64,000 nucleotides of DNA from Bacteroidales bacterium (GCA_021647205.1 JAKIVD010000009.1:1-64000); one strand, 5' to 3'; positions 51,752 to 60,840 are shown, numbered from the stretch's first letter. Notes: a model not told the origin generated them from the letters alone. Numbers and translations are program-made.

Positions 51752-54700
51752 TTTAATACAAATCCAACAACCAACATCAGGACCAGCATAATTCCGAAAT
51801 AAATCAGCCGGCTGGTTTTACTACCGGCATCTTTGTCAACAATCTGTTCCGTATCTCCCGAAATAAGGAAAGAAGACCAGTAATACGGATGAGACTTAAG
51901 CCGGTTGGCACCGGCAAGAAAATCAATTTTTGCTTTTTGAAGAGCAACATCTTTGCTCTTGCCCGCTTTAAGGTACAAGTAAAACTGTTTCATAATTTCG
52001 GAAGTGGCTTTGTCCTGAACCTCCCATAAAGTCAGAATAAGAGAGGGGACACCGGCATATTTGAAACCTCGGGCAAGACTCATTATACCCTCTCCTTTTT
52101 GAAGCCGGCCTGTTCCAGTGTTACAGGCACTCAGCACCACTAACTCCGCAGCCAGCTTGAGACCAAAAACTTCGTACGTAAACAGCTTTCCATCGGAAGG
52201 GCTGTTTCCATCTTCGTAAAAAATGAGCTCTGAAAGCATCGGAAGGGAGTCATTGATCAAAGTGTGCATGGCCAGGTGGATTATTCTGTAATCCAGGGCC
52301 TCTTTCAAAAATCTTGTTTTTGTGGCCTCATTCTCCAGGTAAGCATTGCCCCCAAAAACCGCTGACACTTCTTTAACTTCATTTCCCGAATTGGGCAAAA
52401 GGCTCAATTCGCTCTTTCCCGTTCCTAACTGTTTATTCTCAGGCGCAAATGCAATTAACTCATGCCTGTAAACTTCCCCGCGCTTAAAGTAAGGGTTAAA
52501 CCTTAAAGAGGAAGAGTAGGAATATGAAATGGGGAACTCCTTAAAAAGGTAAGGGAGTTGCTTGTAGTCCAATTCCTCGGGAACCGCCGGTGAATTTAAT
52601 AACAGGTCGAAAGATAAATAACCCAGCAAACCATCCGGTACAATAATCAGCCGTTTTCCGCTCAGCTGACCATAAACAGGTTCCAGCAGATATGTCCACA
52701 GCAGGTGGGCATCATGAATAAACTCAAGCATATCTGCCTTGCTGTGTTGCGCCAGGTCCACACTTTTTAAGTTAATAAGCCGGTTGAGGGATTCGTTAAA
52801 AACGGAATCAATTTTAAACTGTGAAAAGTAGTTTACATCCCCGCCCATGCAAAACATCGTGAGCATCGAGTCGGAAAGTACGTACTCTATTAAAACCTCA
52901 TCCTCCTGCAACTGTTTGGTCAACTCATCTATTCTTATGACAGACCTGTCATATTTAAGGGCAAAATACCTCGGGTACTCATGCTCAATTCGCGATACCA
53001 TGCTGTCATAATCAATCATCAGTTGCAGTAAGCGCGAATTAATAAAATCAAGCCGTTTTTTAGAGGGGCGCGCTTTCATTTGCTCATCCACCAAAAGCTT
53101 CTTCATACCATTAACCTCCTGCTGAAGCTGCTGTTCCGATTGGATAACATGCTCCGGGACATCTGTGGTTTTTAGCGCATTGATATTTTGTACCGCTGCC
53201 AACAAAACAGAAGATTTGATTCGCTCTGCAAACTCAAACGCCATCTCCTTGTATTGTGAATCGGATGTTTCCTGATACATCAGATAGGTAATATCAACAA
53301 CCTCCTCGTATGCTTTTCTGAACTTTTCGTTAAGGATTAATTGGGTTTCGCTGTCCAAATAACCACTTATCTCCCCTGCTTTATCCAAAGCCCACTTGTA
53401 GAGATCGTAACTTTCTTTTAATAAATCAAGACGGTGAACCTCTTTGTATTGGCTTGCCAAGACCTGTGCTTTTCCCAGGTAAGCATCAAGAAAACGAATG
53501 TCATCAAAACTTTTGTTTTGACCCGCTCCCTTAGTAACAAGAATGTTTTTCCACACGCCAATCGATTTATTGTAAAACATCAGGGCCGAATCTTCATCAT
53601 GCTTAAATTGCCCGTAATAATTGCCAATCTTGGACAGAAGAGAGGCATACACTTCCGAGCCTGACCTGCTGTACAATAATGACATGGCCAAAGCCGAATC
53701 ATAGTAAACCTTGCTTCTTTCAAAATTTTCAATACCAAACAAAAAATCGGCATAACTTTTATACAGGGAGATACTTTTCGTCGGGTTCACCTGCCCCGTC
53801 CCAAGCAAATCAATGGCTGCCAGGTAATAGTGCGTGGCTTTCCCCTTATTTCCAAGCGCAGCATAAGAGTCTGCAAGGTTCTGGAAAAACAGGAGTTTCA
53901 GATAGTCATCGGGCTTATACCTCAAGCCTTTCAAGCATTGCTGTATTGCCCCTGTATAATCACCGGTCTTTATACTGACTGCACTGAGGTTATTGTAGGA
54001 ACGGGGCAGACCAACATTTTTTTTTCCGCTTTTCAAATAAATACTCAATGCTTTTTGATAAAACAATTTGGCCTTTGGGTAATCGTATTTGTAATAGGCA
54101 TTTATTCCTTTGTTGATTGATATCCTTGCAATACTAAAATTATCAGTTCCAAACATATCCTTATAAATCGTTTCGGCAGTACTGTAATATTGAATTGCCT
54201 CATCAAATTTTCCCATCAGAGTGGCCATTAGTCCATAGTTTAGATAAAATCTGGCCACCGACAAGCTGTCAAATGATGATCCAATTGAGTCCAATACAAA
54301 AAATGCATTGTCAAAATATATATAGGCCAGGTCGTACTGACCTTTAGCTGCACTCACAATTCCCAAGTTCAGGTTTGCATCAAAAAGACTAATGCTAATC
54401 TGTTTACTTTGGTTTAAAATATCAGCTGCCTGCTGATAATACCCCATGGCTTTTTCATATTGCCGCATTTGAAAACAGGCAATTCCCAGATAATTATAAG
54501 TATCAGATAGTTCATGGTGAGCCTTGCCGTAGATATTTGTTTTTATTTCTACACATTTTAACAGTGTGTCAACACCTGCCCGGTAATGTTGCTTATCAAC
54601 CAACAGTTTCCCGAGAAGGTGGTAAGCTCTTGCTTTCAGGCTATCGTTCACCCGGTTTTTTTGAAAAATACCGAAAGCGCTTCGGATTAATATTTCCGAT

Positions 54701-54975
54701 TGCCTTTTATCCGTCAGCCACAGCCTTTCGCTTTTGCTTACAATAGCTTTCAATGCATCAGCATAGGTAAGCTGAGCTGTATCACCTTGAATGCTCTGCT
54801 CGTGTCTTTCAGCCGCAGTATCATATATAGATACGCCCATACAGTCAGTGCCCAATGGCAAGTCCATACCTGCCATAACAGTTGCGGGCATGGAAAACAG
54901 GAACAGAAAAACAACAGAAACGATTATTTCCCTAAGGTGCTGGTTCTTGTCAAATCGTTTTAGCAAAGTGGTCAT
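51727..54975 (-). CDS. Membrane-anchored TPR-CHAT caspase-like protease
   Basis: 1082 residues. The N-terminal signal sequence (~18-36, IVSVVFLFLFSMPATVMAG) is followed by tetratricopeptide repeats (~60-500; e.g. ALKAIVSKSERLW, YNYLGIACFQMRQYEKAMGYY), a helical/coiled-coil part (~570-660) and a CHAT domain (~690-1040) with VPDGLLGYLSFDLLL, catalytic His904 (IHLAMHT) and Cys951 (VLSACNTG). A membrane helix (~1057-1075) and basic tail (KIKERKKT) end it. The topology implies a periplasmic protease held in the inner membrane. It is convergent with the sigma/membrane-TPR operon, so a role in signalling to that pair is proposed. The substrate is unknown. Confidence 0.88.
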   Translation of the reverse strand: MTTLLKRFDKNQHLREIIVSVVFLFLFSMPATVMAGMDLPLGTDCMGVSIYDTAAERHEQSIQGDTAQLTYADALKAIVSKSERLWLTDKRQSEILIRSAFGIFQKNRVNDSLKARAYHLLGKLLVDKQHYRAGVDTLLKCVEIKTNIYGKAHHELSDTYNYLGIACFQMRQYEKAMGYYQQAADILNQSKQISISLFDANLNLGIVSAAKGQYDLAYIYFDNAFFVLDSIGSSFDSLSVARFYLNYGLMATLMGKFDEAIQYYSTAETIYKDMFGTDNFSIARISINKGINAYYKYDYPKAKLFYQKALSIYLKSGKKNVGLPRSYNNLSAVSIKTGDYTGAIQQCLKGLRYKPDDYLKLLFFQNLADSYAALGNKGKATHYYLAAIDLLGTGQVNPTKSISLYKSYADFLFGIENFERSKVYYDSALAMSLLYSRSGSEVYASLLSKIGNYYGQFKHDEDSALMFYNKSIGVWKNILVTKGAGQNKSFDDIRFLDAYLGKAQVLASQYKEVHRLDLLKESYDLYKWALDKAGEISGYLDSETQLILNEKFRKAYEEVVDITYLMYQETSDSQYKEMAFEFAERIKSSVLLAAVQNINALKTTDVPEHVIQSEQQLQQEVNGMKKLLVDEQMKARPSKKRLDFINSRLLQLMIDYDSMVSRIEHEYPRYFALKYDRSVIRIDELTKQLQEDEVLIEYVLSDSMLTMFCMGGDVNYFSQFKIDSVFNESLNRLINLKSVDLAQHSKADMLEFIHDAHLLWTYLLEPVYGQLSGKRLIIVPDGLLGYLSFDLLLNSPAVPEELDYKQLPYLFKEFPISYSYSSSLRFNPYFKRGEVYRHELIAFAPENKQLGTGKSELSLLPNSGNEVKEVSAVFGGNAYLENEATKTRFLKEALDYRIIHLAMHTLINDSLPMLSELIFYEDGNSPSDGKLFTYEVFGLKLAAELVVLSACNTGTGRLQKGEGIMSLARGFKYAGVPSLILTLWEVQDKATSEIMKQFYLYLKAGKSKDVALQKAKIDFLAGANRLKSHPYYWSSFLISGDTEQIVDKDAGSKTSRLIYFGIMLVLMLVVGFVLKIKERKKT

Positions 54976-55055
54976 AGGATTTTTTCACCGGCCAACTCAT
55001 TTTCCCATAATCGAAAATGATCAACAGTGCTTCAAATATGCAATGTAAATTCATA

Positions 55056-55087
55056 CAAAACTACAAATCCTGTGGAGAATGTGCAAA
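55056..55087 (-). promoter_or_regulatory. Predicted promoter of the TPR-CHAT gene
   Basis: On the minus strand TTTG (55087-55084), a 20-nt spacer and TAGTTTTG (55063-55056) form a full consensus Bacteroidota promoter, with a leader of about 75 nt to the ATG at 54975. Its -33 box lies in the T-tract of the terminator of the upstream gene. Confidence 0.6.
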
Positions 55088-55115
55088 AAAAAAGGGGGCC
55101 GTTGCCGACCCCCTT
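55085..55115 (-). terminator. Intrinsic terminator after the cohesin-like T9SS gene
   Basis: AAGGGGG (minus strand, 55115-55109) pairs with CCCCCTT (55098-55092), followed by about nine T (as A at 55085-55093). It separates the T9SS gene from the TPR-CHAT gene. Confidence 0.8.
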
Positions 55116-55143
55116 CTAAAAACTAACCAAAAAAACCCTTTTG

Positions 55144-56370
55144 TTATTGGGATTTAACTATTTGCCCACTTGCTTTAAATGGTGTATTTCCAAGTAACTC
55201 AACAACATAGAAATAACTACCGGGGTTCAAACTTTGTGTGTCAACAGAAATTAACTGCTCCCCTTCGCTGAGTGAAATATTATCTGACTTTACAACCAGT
55301 TTCCCGCTTACATCAAAAATTGAAACGGAACCATAATTGGTTTCATTGAGGTTCAGTTGTACATTTAACCTGTCAACTACCGGGTTGGGGTAGGTTGTAA
55401 CATTTAATTCGACGGCATTGTTCTTTTCAAGCATCGGAAGCAGGATCTCAACATCACCGATTTCACCACCTTTTGTATCAATCAGCATCGAACCCGGCAT
55501 CAGTTCAAATGCAGCGCGTTCAATTTCTGTTGATTTTGTTTCGATCACCAAAGAAACAAGATGGTCTCCGTTAATCCGTCCGGTATTGTACTCATCCATC
55601 CAGACAATCCTGATGAGTCCCTTTTCTTCGTCCAGCACATACTTCAGGTTCTTGTCAGGGCCCACAACATCAATAATATTCAGTTGGCTAACAGGATACG
55701 CCAGGTTTATACTGAAACCGGCAAGTTGTTCCTTCGCGCTTGACTTTATTTTTACTTTTATTTCATTTCCCATCAGTTGAACAGGGTAATGCGTATAGTT
55801 TAATATCTTCAAATCCCGGCCGGAAGGCTCCCATGCACCGTCAACATCCCCTTCTGTAATGCCCCACAAATTGGTCGTATCAGGTTCAACACGGGAAGTA
55901 AAATCTACATAAGCCTCTTCAAACTGCCAAACACCGGCGGGGAAGGGTTCGCCATAAAGCAAGTAGTTGGTTACTATATAAAAATAGTCGAACCAGGTAA
56001 CACTGCCACTGTTATCAATATCGGCAGCCTCGTATTGGATGTCATCCAGCTCGTACATATTCATTAAATACATCAGCACCAGGTAAGAATCCTGTATATC
56101 TACCAATTCGGGTTCGTAGTTAACCGATGACCTCAGGTAATATTCACCGGAAGGGACATTATCAAATAAATAAACACCATCGTCGTCCGTCTCTGTTGAA
56201 ACAACCAATTCATCATCCATGTCATACAATCCCAACGTTACCTCAGGAATTGGCAGCGTATCATTACCATTATAATTAACAGTACCTGTTAATTGATTTT
56301 GTGCAAAAACACCGTTACCGACTCCTGAAAAAAGCATAATTAGAATTAGAAATACCTCCGATTTTTTCAT
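55144..56370 (-). CDS. T9SS-secreted protein with Cna-B-like, dockerin-like and cohesin-like domains
   Basis: 408 residues. Order: signal peptide (~6-23); a Cna-B/SdrD-like beta domain (~25-90, LTGTVNYNGND ... GVYLFDNVPSGEYYLR); a dockerin-like pair of helices with an EF-hand-type loop ADIDNSGSVTWFDYFYI (~116-132); a cohesin-like beta domain (~200-300, IKVKIKSSAKEQLAGFSINL, LVSLVIETKS); and a type A T9SS sorting domain (~325-408, YPNPVVDRLNVQL ... LNPGSYFYVVEL). It should be exported to the surface. A scaffolding or matrix function is only a guess. The gene ends at a terminator before the CHAT gene. Confidence 0.82.
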   Translation of the reverse strand: MKKSEVFLILIMLFSGVGNGVFAQNQLTGTVNYNGNDTLPIPEVTLGLYDMDDELVVSTETDDDGVYLFDNVPSGEYYLRSSVNYEPELVDIQDSYLVLMYLMNMYELDDIQYEAADIDNSGSVTWFDYFYIVTNYLLYGEPFPAGVWQFEEAYVDFTSRVEPDTTNLWGITEGDVDGAWEPSGRDLKILNYTHYPVQLMGNEIKVKIKSSAKEQLAGFSINLAYPVSQLNIIDVVGPDKNLKYVLDEEKGLIRIVWMDEYNTGRINGDHLVSLVIETKSTEIERAAFELMPGSMLIDTKGGEIGDVEILLPMLEKNNAVELNVTTYPNPVVDRLNVQLNLNETNYGSVSIFDVSGKLVVKSDNISLSEGEQLISVDTQSLNPGSYFYVVELLGNTPFKASGQIVKSQ

Positions 56371-56507
56371 AATTTTCTACTTTAAGTTTTAAGATCAAGT
56401 ACACTACCTCAATGATTAGTACCGGAAATTAAATATTTTGTACCCCCCTTTAGAAAATATTTGCAAAAATATTAACTTAATCGACAAAAGTACTGGCACT
56501 TCTTTTT

Positions 56508-56515
56508 TAGTTTTG
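56508..56515 (+). promoter_or_regulatory. Predicted -7 motif of the second TlpA-like gene
   Basis: TAGTTTTG matches TAnnTTTG, 21 nt upstream of the ATG at 56537. Confidence 0.45.
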
Positions 56516-56536
56516 TGCCCCAAATAACCCATCAGA

Positions 56537-57937
56537 ATGAGGCATTTTGTATTCGTTGCACTGGCACTTTTGCTTTTTAGCTTTTCCCAGGCAAAAGACA
56601 GCTTGTACCTTAAGATAAGAATTAAGGGATTCGCAGACAGCCGCCTGCTGCTTACTTCTTACCATGGTGACAAGGTTAAACTTATTGACACTGCTTTTGT
56701 TACAAAAGCCGGGTTTTTTATTTTTAAAAGGGGAGAAAACCTCCCCGGTGGAATATACATGGCCGTAAGCCCTGAAAAGAAAAAATTATTTGAATTCATC
56801 CTCGACAAAAACCAACATTTTACATTAACCACTGACACGGCAAATTACACATTAAATATGAAAATCAAAGGATCTGATGAAAATCGTATTTTTTATGATT
56901 ACATGAGGTTCAACGAAAAGCAGTTTCAGGAAAACAAGCTCCTAAAAGAAAAACTTGACAGTCTGCCAAAAAATAACGAAGCTTATATTTTGCTAACGAA
57001 CCAACTGGATTCCATTAACCAACTGCTGGTTGAATACAAATTAAAAGTTATCAGGGAAAACCCGGACCTGTTTGTGGCAAAGCTATTCTCGGCCATGCGT
57101 GAAGTAGAAATCCCTGACAGCGTTTTGCAGTCAGAAGACAGTACCCTTCCATTTAAATACCTCAAACAACATTATTGGGATTATTTTGATTTAAGTGACA
57201 CACGATTGCTCAGAACCCCCTTATTGTCTTCCCGGGTTACGCAGTATTTTGACCAGTTGGTCGTGATACAGCCAGATTCAGTTATCGCGGCTATCGACGA
57301 AGTAATAAGAAAAGCAAGACCATCTGAAGAGGTTGTCGGTTTTCTTGTCTGGCATTTTGTTTCGGCTTACCAAAATCCAAAATACATGGGCTTTGAAAAA
57401 GTATTTATCCACCTTGTTGACGAATACTTCTCCAGGGAAGCAATTATCTACACAACACCCTCAGTCCTGGAATCGCTTCAGGAGCGGGCCGAAATTTTAC
57501 GCCCACTACAACTGGGAAAACCCGCTCCCAACCTTTTGTTAATTGACACCAACAATGTTTTCCGTTCATTCATGGAAATCAACAATGATTTTACCGTCCT
57601 GCTTTTTTGGGACTACGATTGCAGCTTTTGCAAAAAGGAAATAAAATTTCTTCAGGAAATCTACGAAAAAACCGACTTTGATTTTGAAGTCTATGCCATT
57701 AATACCAACGGCGACCACGACAAATGGAAAGAAACCGTCAGCGAACGCAGGCTTCAATGGATTAATGTTAACGGGACTTTAAGCCAGACACCCGATTTCC
57801 ACGATTTGTACGATGTTCATGGAAGCCCTGTCATTTATCTGCTTGACAAACAAAAAAGAATCATTGCCAAACAGATTGGTGCTGATCAGATAATTCCTTT
57901 TCTCGAAAATTATAGTAAAACGGAGCATTTGAATTGA
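56537..57937 (+). CDS. TlpA-family thioredoxin-like protein (second copy)
   Basis: 466 residues with signal peptide (MRHFVFVALALLLFSFSQA). The N-terminal DUF4369-like domain (~22-110; LLLTSYHGDKVKLIDTAF), helical middle region and C-terminal thioredoxin fold follow the same plan as the protein at 6237-7595. The active site is DYDCSFCKKE (CxxC = CSFC) instead of CPHC, which should shift its redox potential. It acts in the periplasm; the partner is unknown. Monocistronic, ended by a bidirectional terminator shared with the tRNA gene on the other strand. Confidence 0.87.
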   Translation: MRHFVFVALALLLFSFSQAKDSLYLKIRIKGFADSRLLLTSYHGDKVKLIDTAFVTKAGFFIFKRGENLPGGIYMAVSPEKKKLFEFILDKNQHFTLTTDTANYTLNMKIKGSDENRIFYDYMRFNEKQFQENKLLKEKLDSLPKNNEAYILLTNQLDSINQLLVEYKLKVIRENPDLFVAKLFSAMREVEIPDSVLQSEDSTLPFKYLKQHYWDYFDLSDTRLLRTPLLSSRVTQYFDQLVVIQPDSVIAAIDEVIRKARPSEEVVGFLVWHFVSAYQNPKYMGFEKVFIHLVDEYFSREAIIYTTPSVLESLQERAEILRPLQLGKPAPNLLLIDTNNVFRSFMEINNDFTVLLFWDYDCSFCKKEIKFLQEIYEKTDFDFEVYAINTNGDHDKWKETVSERRLQWINVNGTLSQTPDFHDLYDVHGSPVIYLLDKQKRIIAKQIGADQIIPFLENYSKTEHLN

Positions 57938-57938
57938 G

Positions 57939-57972
57939 AAAGGCTGCCGGTACATAATAACGACAGCCTTTT
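57939..57972. terminator. Bidirectional terminator between the TlpA-like gene and tRNA-Val
   Basis: AAAGGCTG-c-CG (57939-57949) pairs with CG-a-CAGCCTTTT (57961-57972), with an 11-nt loop; T on the plus side and A on the other allow function on both strands. Confidence 0.7.
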
Positions 57973-57976
57973 GTTG

Positions 57977-58051
57977 TGGGACATACTGGATTCGAACCAG
58001 TGACCCCCGCCCTGTCAAGGCGATGCTCTAAACCAACTGAGCTAATGTCCC
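57977..58051 (-). tRNA. tRNA-Val (GAC)
   Basis: Minus-strand cloverleaf: acceptor GGGACAT/ATGTCCC, D-arm GCTC...GAGC, anticodon stem TCGCC/GGCGG with loop TTGACAG (anticodon GAC, valine), T-arm ACTGG-TTCGAAT-CCAGT, discriminator A. No CCA is encoded. It stands alone between two plus-strand genes. Confidence 0.93.
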
Positions 58052-58117
58052 TTCATGAACTCAGCGGCAAAAATATAAATTTACCGCAAGCAGGCAAAGA
58101 AAAAATTACATTTCCCC

Positions 58118-58125
58118 TATCTTTG
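58118..58125 (+). promoter_or_regulatory. Predicted -7 motif of the dipeptidyl peptidase gene
   Basis: TATCTTTG is an exact TAnnTTTG match 25 nt upstream of the ATG at 58151; no TTTG at -33 is seen. Confidence 0.45.
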
Positions 58126-58150
58126 GCCATTCATTTAACAACGGAAAAAT

Positions 58151-60352
58151 ATGAAAAAATTCGCCTCCCTCCTGCTTGTTGTCCTGACAGTGTTTTCAAC
58201 AGCTTCTATTGCCCAGGACAGCCTGAAAAATATCACCCTCGAAGATATTTGGACCAATTACAGTTTTTACCCCCGTTCAGTCAGGGGCATCAAATCGCTC
58301 AGTAACGGCAAAGAGTATACCGTGATACAAAAAGGCTCGCTGGTTGTTTACGACTACAAATCGGGCGATTCGGTTACTACACTCGTAAAGGCCGGGGAAC
58401 TCATTCCGGAAGGAGAAGAAAAGCCGCTTAAACTGGGCTCGTTTACAATGAGCAAGGACGAAACAAAGTTCCTGATTCCCACTGAAACAGAAGCCATTTA
58501 CAGACATTCATCTGCATCGAAATTTTATATTTGGGACACACAATCGAAAAAACTCAGCAAGCTTTCGACCGATAAACAACGCTTGGCCGACTTTTCGCCG
58601 GATGGCAACAAGGTAGCTTTTGTTCGCGATAACAATATCTTTGTAAAAACCCTGATTACAGGCGAAGAACACCAACTTACAACTGACGGAAAATTCAATG
58701 CCATCATTAACGGAACCTGTGATTGGGTGTATGAAGAAGAATTTGGGTTTACCAAGGCTTTTTTCTGGTCGCCCGATGGCAAAAAAATTGCCTACTACCG
58801 TTTTGACGAAAGCCGGGTAAAAGAGTACACCATCACCAATTACGGTGAGCTTTATCCTGAATTGTACACCTACAAATATCCCAAGGCCGGCGAAGATAAT
58901 TCGTTGGTAGATATTTATGTTTACGATCTTGAAAAAGGGGTTTCGGTAAAGATGGATGCCGGTACAGAAACCGACCAATACATCCCACGGATTAAATGGA
59001 CACAAGACCCCAATGTGCTTTCCATCCAACGGCTCAACCGCTTGCAAAATCATCTGGATATCCTGCTGGCAAACGCTTCAGATGGGGCAAGCCATATCAT
59101 GTACAGCGAAGACAATAAGTATTACATCGACATTACCGACGACCTGACTTTCCTGCCGGGAAACCAACAGTTTCTCATTACTTCGGAAAAAGATGGTTTC
59201 AACCATATTTACCTTTATAATATGGATGGCACACTGAGCAAACAATTGACTTCCGGAAATTGGGATGTAAGGAAAGTGTACGGTTACGATGCGAAAAGGA
59301 AACAGGTTTTTTATCAGTCGTCAGAAGATTCGCCACTAAATAAAGATGTTTGTGTTGTGAATTTAAAAGGAAAGCGGAAAAATCTTTCTGCTCGTGAAGG
59401 GAACAACAATGCAGCTTTTAGTAAGAATTACAAATATTTTATCAATACCTGGAGCGATGCCAATACGCCTCCGGTGATTACGGTAAATTATGCTGACGGA
59501 AAGCTGGTGCGCTTCTTGGAAGACAACCACAAACTGCTCGATAAAATGAAGAAATACAATTTAAGCGAACAGTTTTTCTTCAAGATTGAGTCCCCGGAAT
59601 TTACCCTTCCCGATGGAAAACAGGTCGATTTAAACGCCTGGGCCATTTACCCCCCTGATTTTGATACGACAAAACAATACCCGGTTTTACTTACAATTTA
59701 TGGTGGTCCCGGATCACAAACTGTCACTAATTCATTTGGTAATTTTAATTATTTCTGGTACCAGATGATGGCTGAAAACGGGATTATTGTCATCTCCGTC
59801 GACAACCGGGGAACCGGTGCACGGGGGGAAGAATTCAAAAAGATGACTTATAAAGAGCTGGGTAAATACGAAACCCTCGATTACATCGAAACGGCCAAAT
59901 ACCTGGGCAGCCTCCCCTACGTTGACAAAAACCGCATCGGTATTTTCGGCTGGAGTTACGGCGGATTCATGGCCAGCAACGCCCTGTTTCAGGGCGCCGA
60001 CTATTTCAGTACCGCCATTGCTGTTGCCCCGGTAACCAATTGGCGTTATTACGACAATATTTATACTGAGCGTTTCATGCGCACCCCGCAGGAGAACCCC
60101 GAAGGTTACGACACCAACTCGCCCATCAACCACGTGGACAAGCTCAAGGGCAACTACCTGCTCATCCACGGCAGCGCCGACGACAATGTGCATTTTCAAA
60201 ACACCATGGATTTGATTACTGCACTGGTGAAAGCCAACAAGCAATTCGATTTAATGGTATATCCCAATAAAAATCATGGGATTTACGGGGGCAACACCCG
60301 CTACCATCTCTACAAAAAGATGACGGATTTTTTGTTTGAAAATCTGAATTAG
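58151..60352 (+). CDS. Dipeptidyl peptidase IV-like S9 family peptidase
   Basis: 733 residues, usual for bacterial DPP IV. Signal peptide (4-21, LLLVVLTVFSTASIAQ); beta-propeller (~40-490) with the EEEFG double-glutamate motif (DWVYEEEFGF) that binds the substrate N-terminus; alpha/beta-hydrolase domain with catalytic Ser602 (GWSYGG), Asp677 (GSADDNVH) and His709 (NKNHGI). It cleaves X-Pro or X-Ala dipeptides from peptide N-termini in the periplasm. The gene stands alone with its own promoter. Confidence 0.95.
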   Translation: MKKFASLLLVVLTVFSTASIAQDSLKNITLEDIWTNYSFYPRSVRGIKSLSNGKEYTVIQKGSLVVYDYKSGDSVTTLVKAGELIPEGEEKPLKLGSFTMSKDETKFLIPTETEAIYRHSSASKFYIWDTQSKKLSKLSTDKQRLADFSPDGNKVAFVRDNNIFVKTLITGEEHQLTTDGKFNAIINGTCDWVYEEEFGFTKAFFWSPDGKKIAYYRFDESRVKEYTITNYGELYPELYTYKYPKAGEDNSLVDIYVYDLEKGVSVKMDAGTETDQYIPRIKWTQDPNVLSIQRLNRLQNHLDILLANASDGASHIMYSEDNKYYIDITDDLTFLPGNQQFLITSEKDGFNHIYLYNMDGTLSKQLTSGNWDVRKVYGYDAKRKQVFYQSSEDSPLNKDVCVVNLKGKRKNLSAREGNNNAAFSKNYKYFINTWSDANTPPVITVNYADGKLVRFLEDNHKLLDKMKKYNLSEQFFFKIESPEFTLPDGKQVDLNAWAIYPPDFDTTKQYPVLLTIYGGPGSQTVTNSFGNFNYFWYQMMAENGIIVISVDNRGTGARGEEFKKMTYKELGKYETLDYIETAKYLGSLPYVDKNRIGIFGWSYGGFMASNALFQGADYFSTAIAVAPVTNWRYYDNIYTERFMRTPQENPEGYDTNSPINHVDKLKGNYLLIHGSADDNVHFQNTMDLITALVKANKQFDLMVYPNKNHGIYGGNTRYHLYKKMTDFLFENLN

Positions 60353-60537
60353 AATTGCTCGTTTATTTGGTGCCATTTTCACTTTTCCGCTCGCAGTATT
60401 TTAGCAATAAACCGCCATTTTTACCCAAAATTAGTTATTTCTGACCAATACTGTCCTAAACGTTTTTAAATCCAAAGTAAAAGTATGAATTTACTGGATT
60501 TACAGCTCTATTTTGTCCGTTCTCAAAAAAGAACCCC

Positions 60538-60768
60538 CTGAAAGTTTTCCCCAACCCGGCTTCCAACACCATCCACCTGCGCACCAAAACCGGTGGAGGG
60601 AAAGAAATTATTGTTTATGATATTTTCGGCAAACAAATAATAAAAACAAGCATACCCGAAAGCGGGGAGCAGCAAATGGATGTTTCAAGTTGGCCGGCGG
60701 GTTTGTATTTATTCAGCTTGTTTGAAAATGGGAGCTTTGTTCAATCAAAAAAAGTTTTGAAAAAATAG
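60538..60768 (+). pseudogene. Orphan T9SS type A sorting-domain fragment
   Basis: An open frame without an initiation codon encodes LKVFPNPASNTIHLRTK, then IIVYDIFGKQIIKTSIPESG, MDVSSWPAGLYLFSLFENG and ends with KKVLKK and TAG. This is a complete C-terminal sorting domain of about 75 residues detached from any passenger protein. The frame upstream to 60484 stays open but shows no recognisable domain. It is probably the last remnant of a deleted secreted-protein gene. Nothing else is seen between 60353 and 60537. Confidence 0.75.
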
Positions 60769-60790
60769 TTTCTTTATTTAGTACTTTTTC

Positions 60791-60798
60791 TATCTTTG
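60791..60798 (+). promoter_or_regulatory. Predicted -7 motif of rpsU
   Basis: TATCTTTG, an exact TAnnTTTG match, gives a leader of about 40 nt to the rpsU ATG at 60841. Confidence 0.55.
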
Positions 60799-60829
60799 CC
60801 GCCCCTAATTATTAACTTTTAAAAAGAAA

Positions 60830-60834
60830 GAGGT
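60830..60834 (+). promoter_or_regulatory. Shine-Dalgarno-like GAGGT before rpsU
   Basis: GAGGT (within GAAAGAGGTATAACG) lies 6 nt before the ATG. It is complementary to the 16S 3' end. Most genes in this window have no such element, and work on Flavobacterium ribosomes links an SD on rpsU mRNA with autogenous control by bS21. Confidence 0.5.
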
Positions 60835-60840
60835 ATAACG

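Noticed and set aside
50190-55087. Calling the CHAT/sigma locus a type III-E CRISPR (Craspase) system
   Set aside because: No CRISPR repeats, no Cas7-11-like effector and no Cas1/Cas2 are present in the window; only the logic is comparable.
57977-58051. Reading the tRNA as tRNA-Asp (GTC)
   Set aside because: The plus strand shows GTC, but the gene is on the minus strand (acceptor, D- and T-arms fit only there), where the anticodon is GAC (valine).
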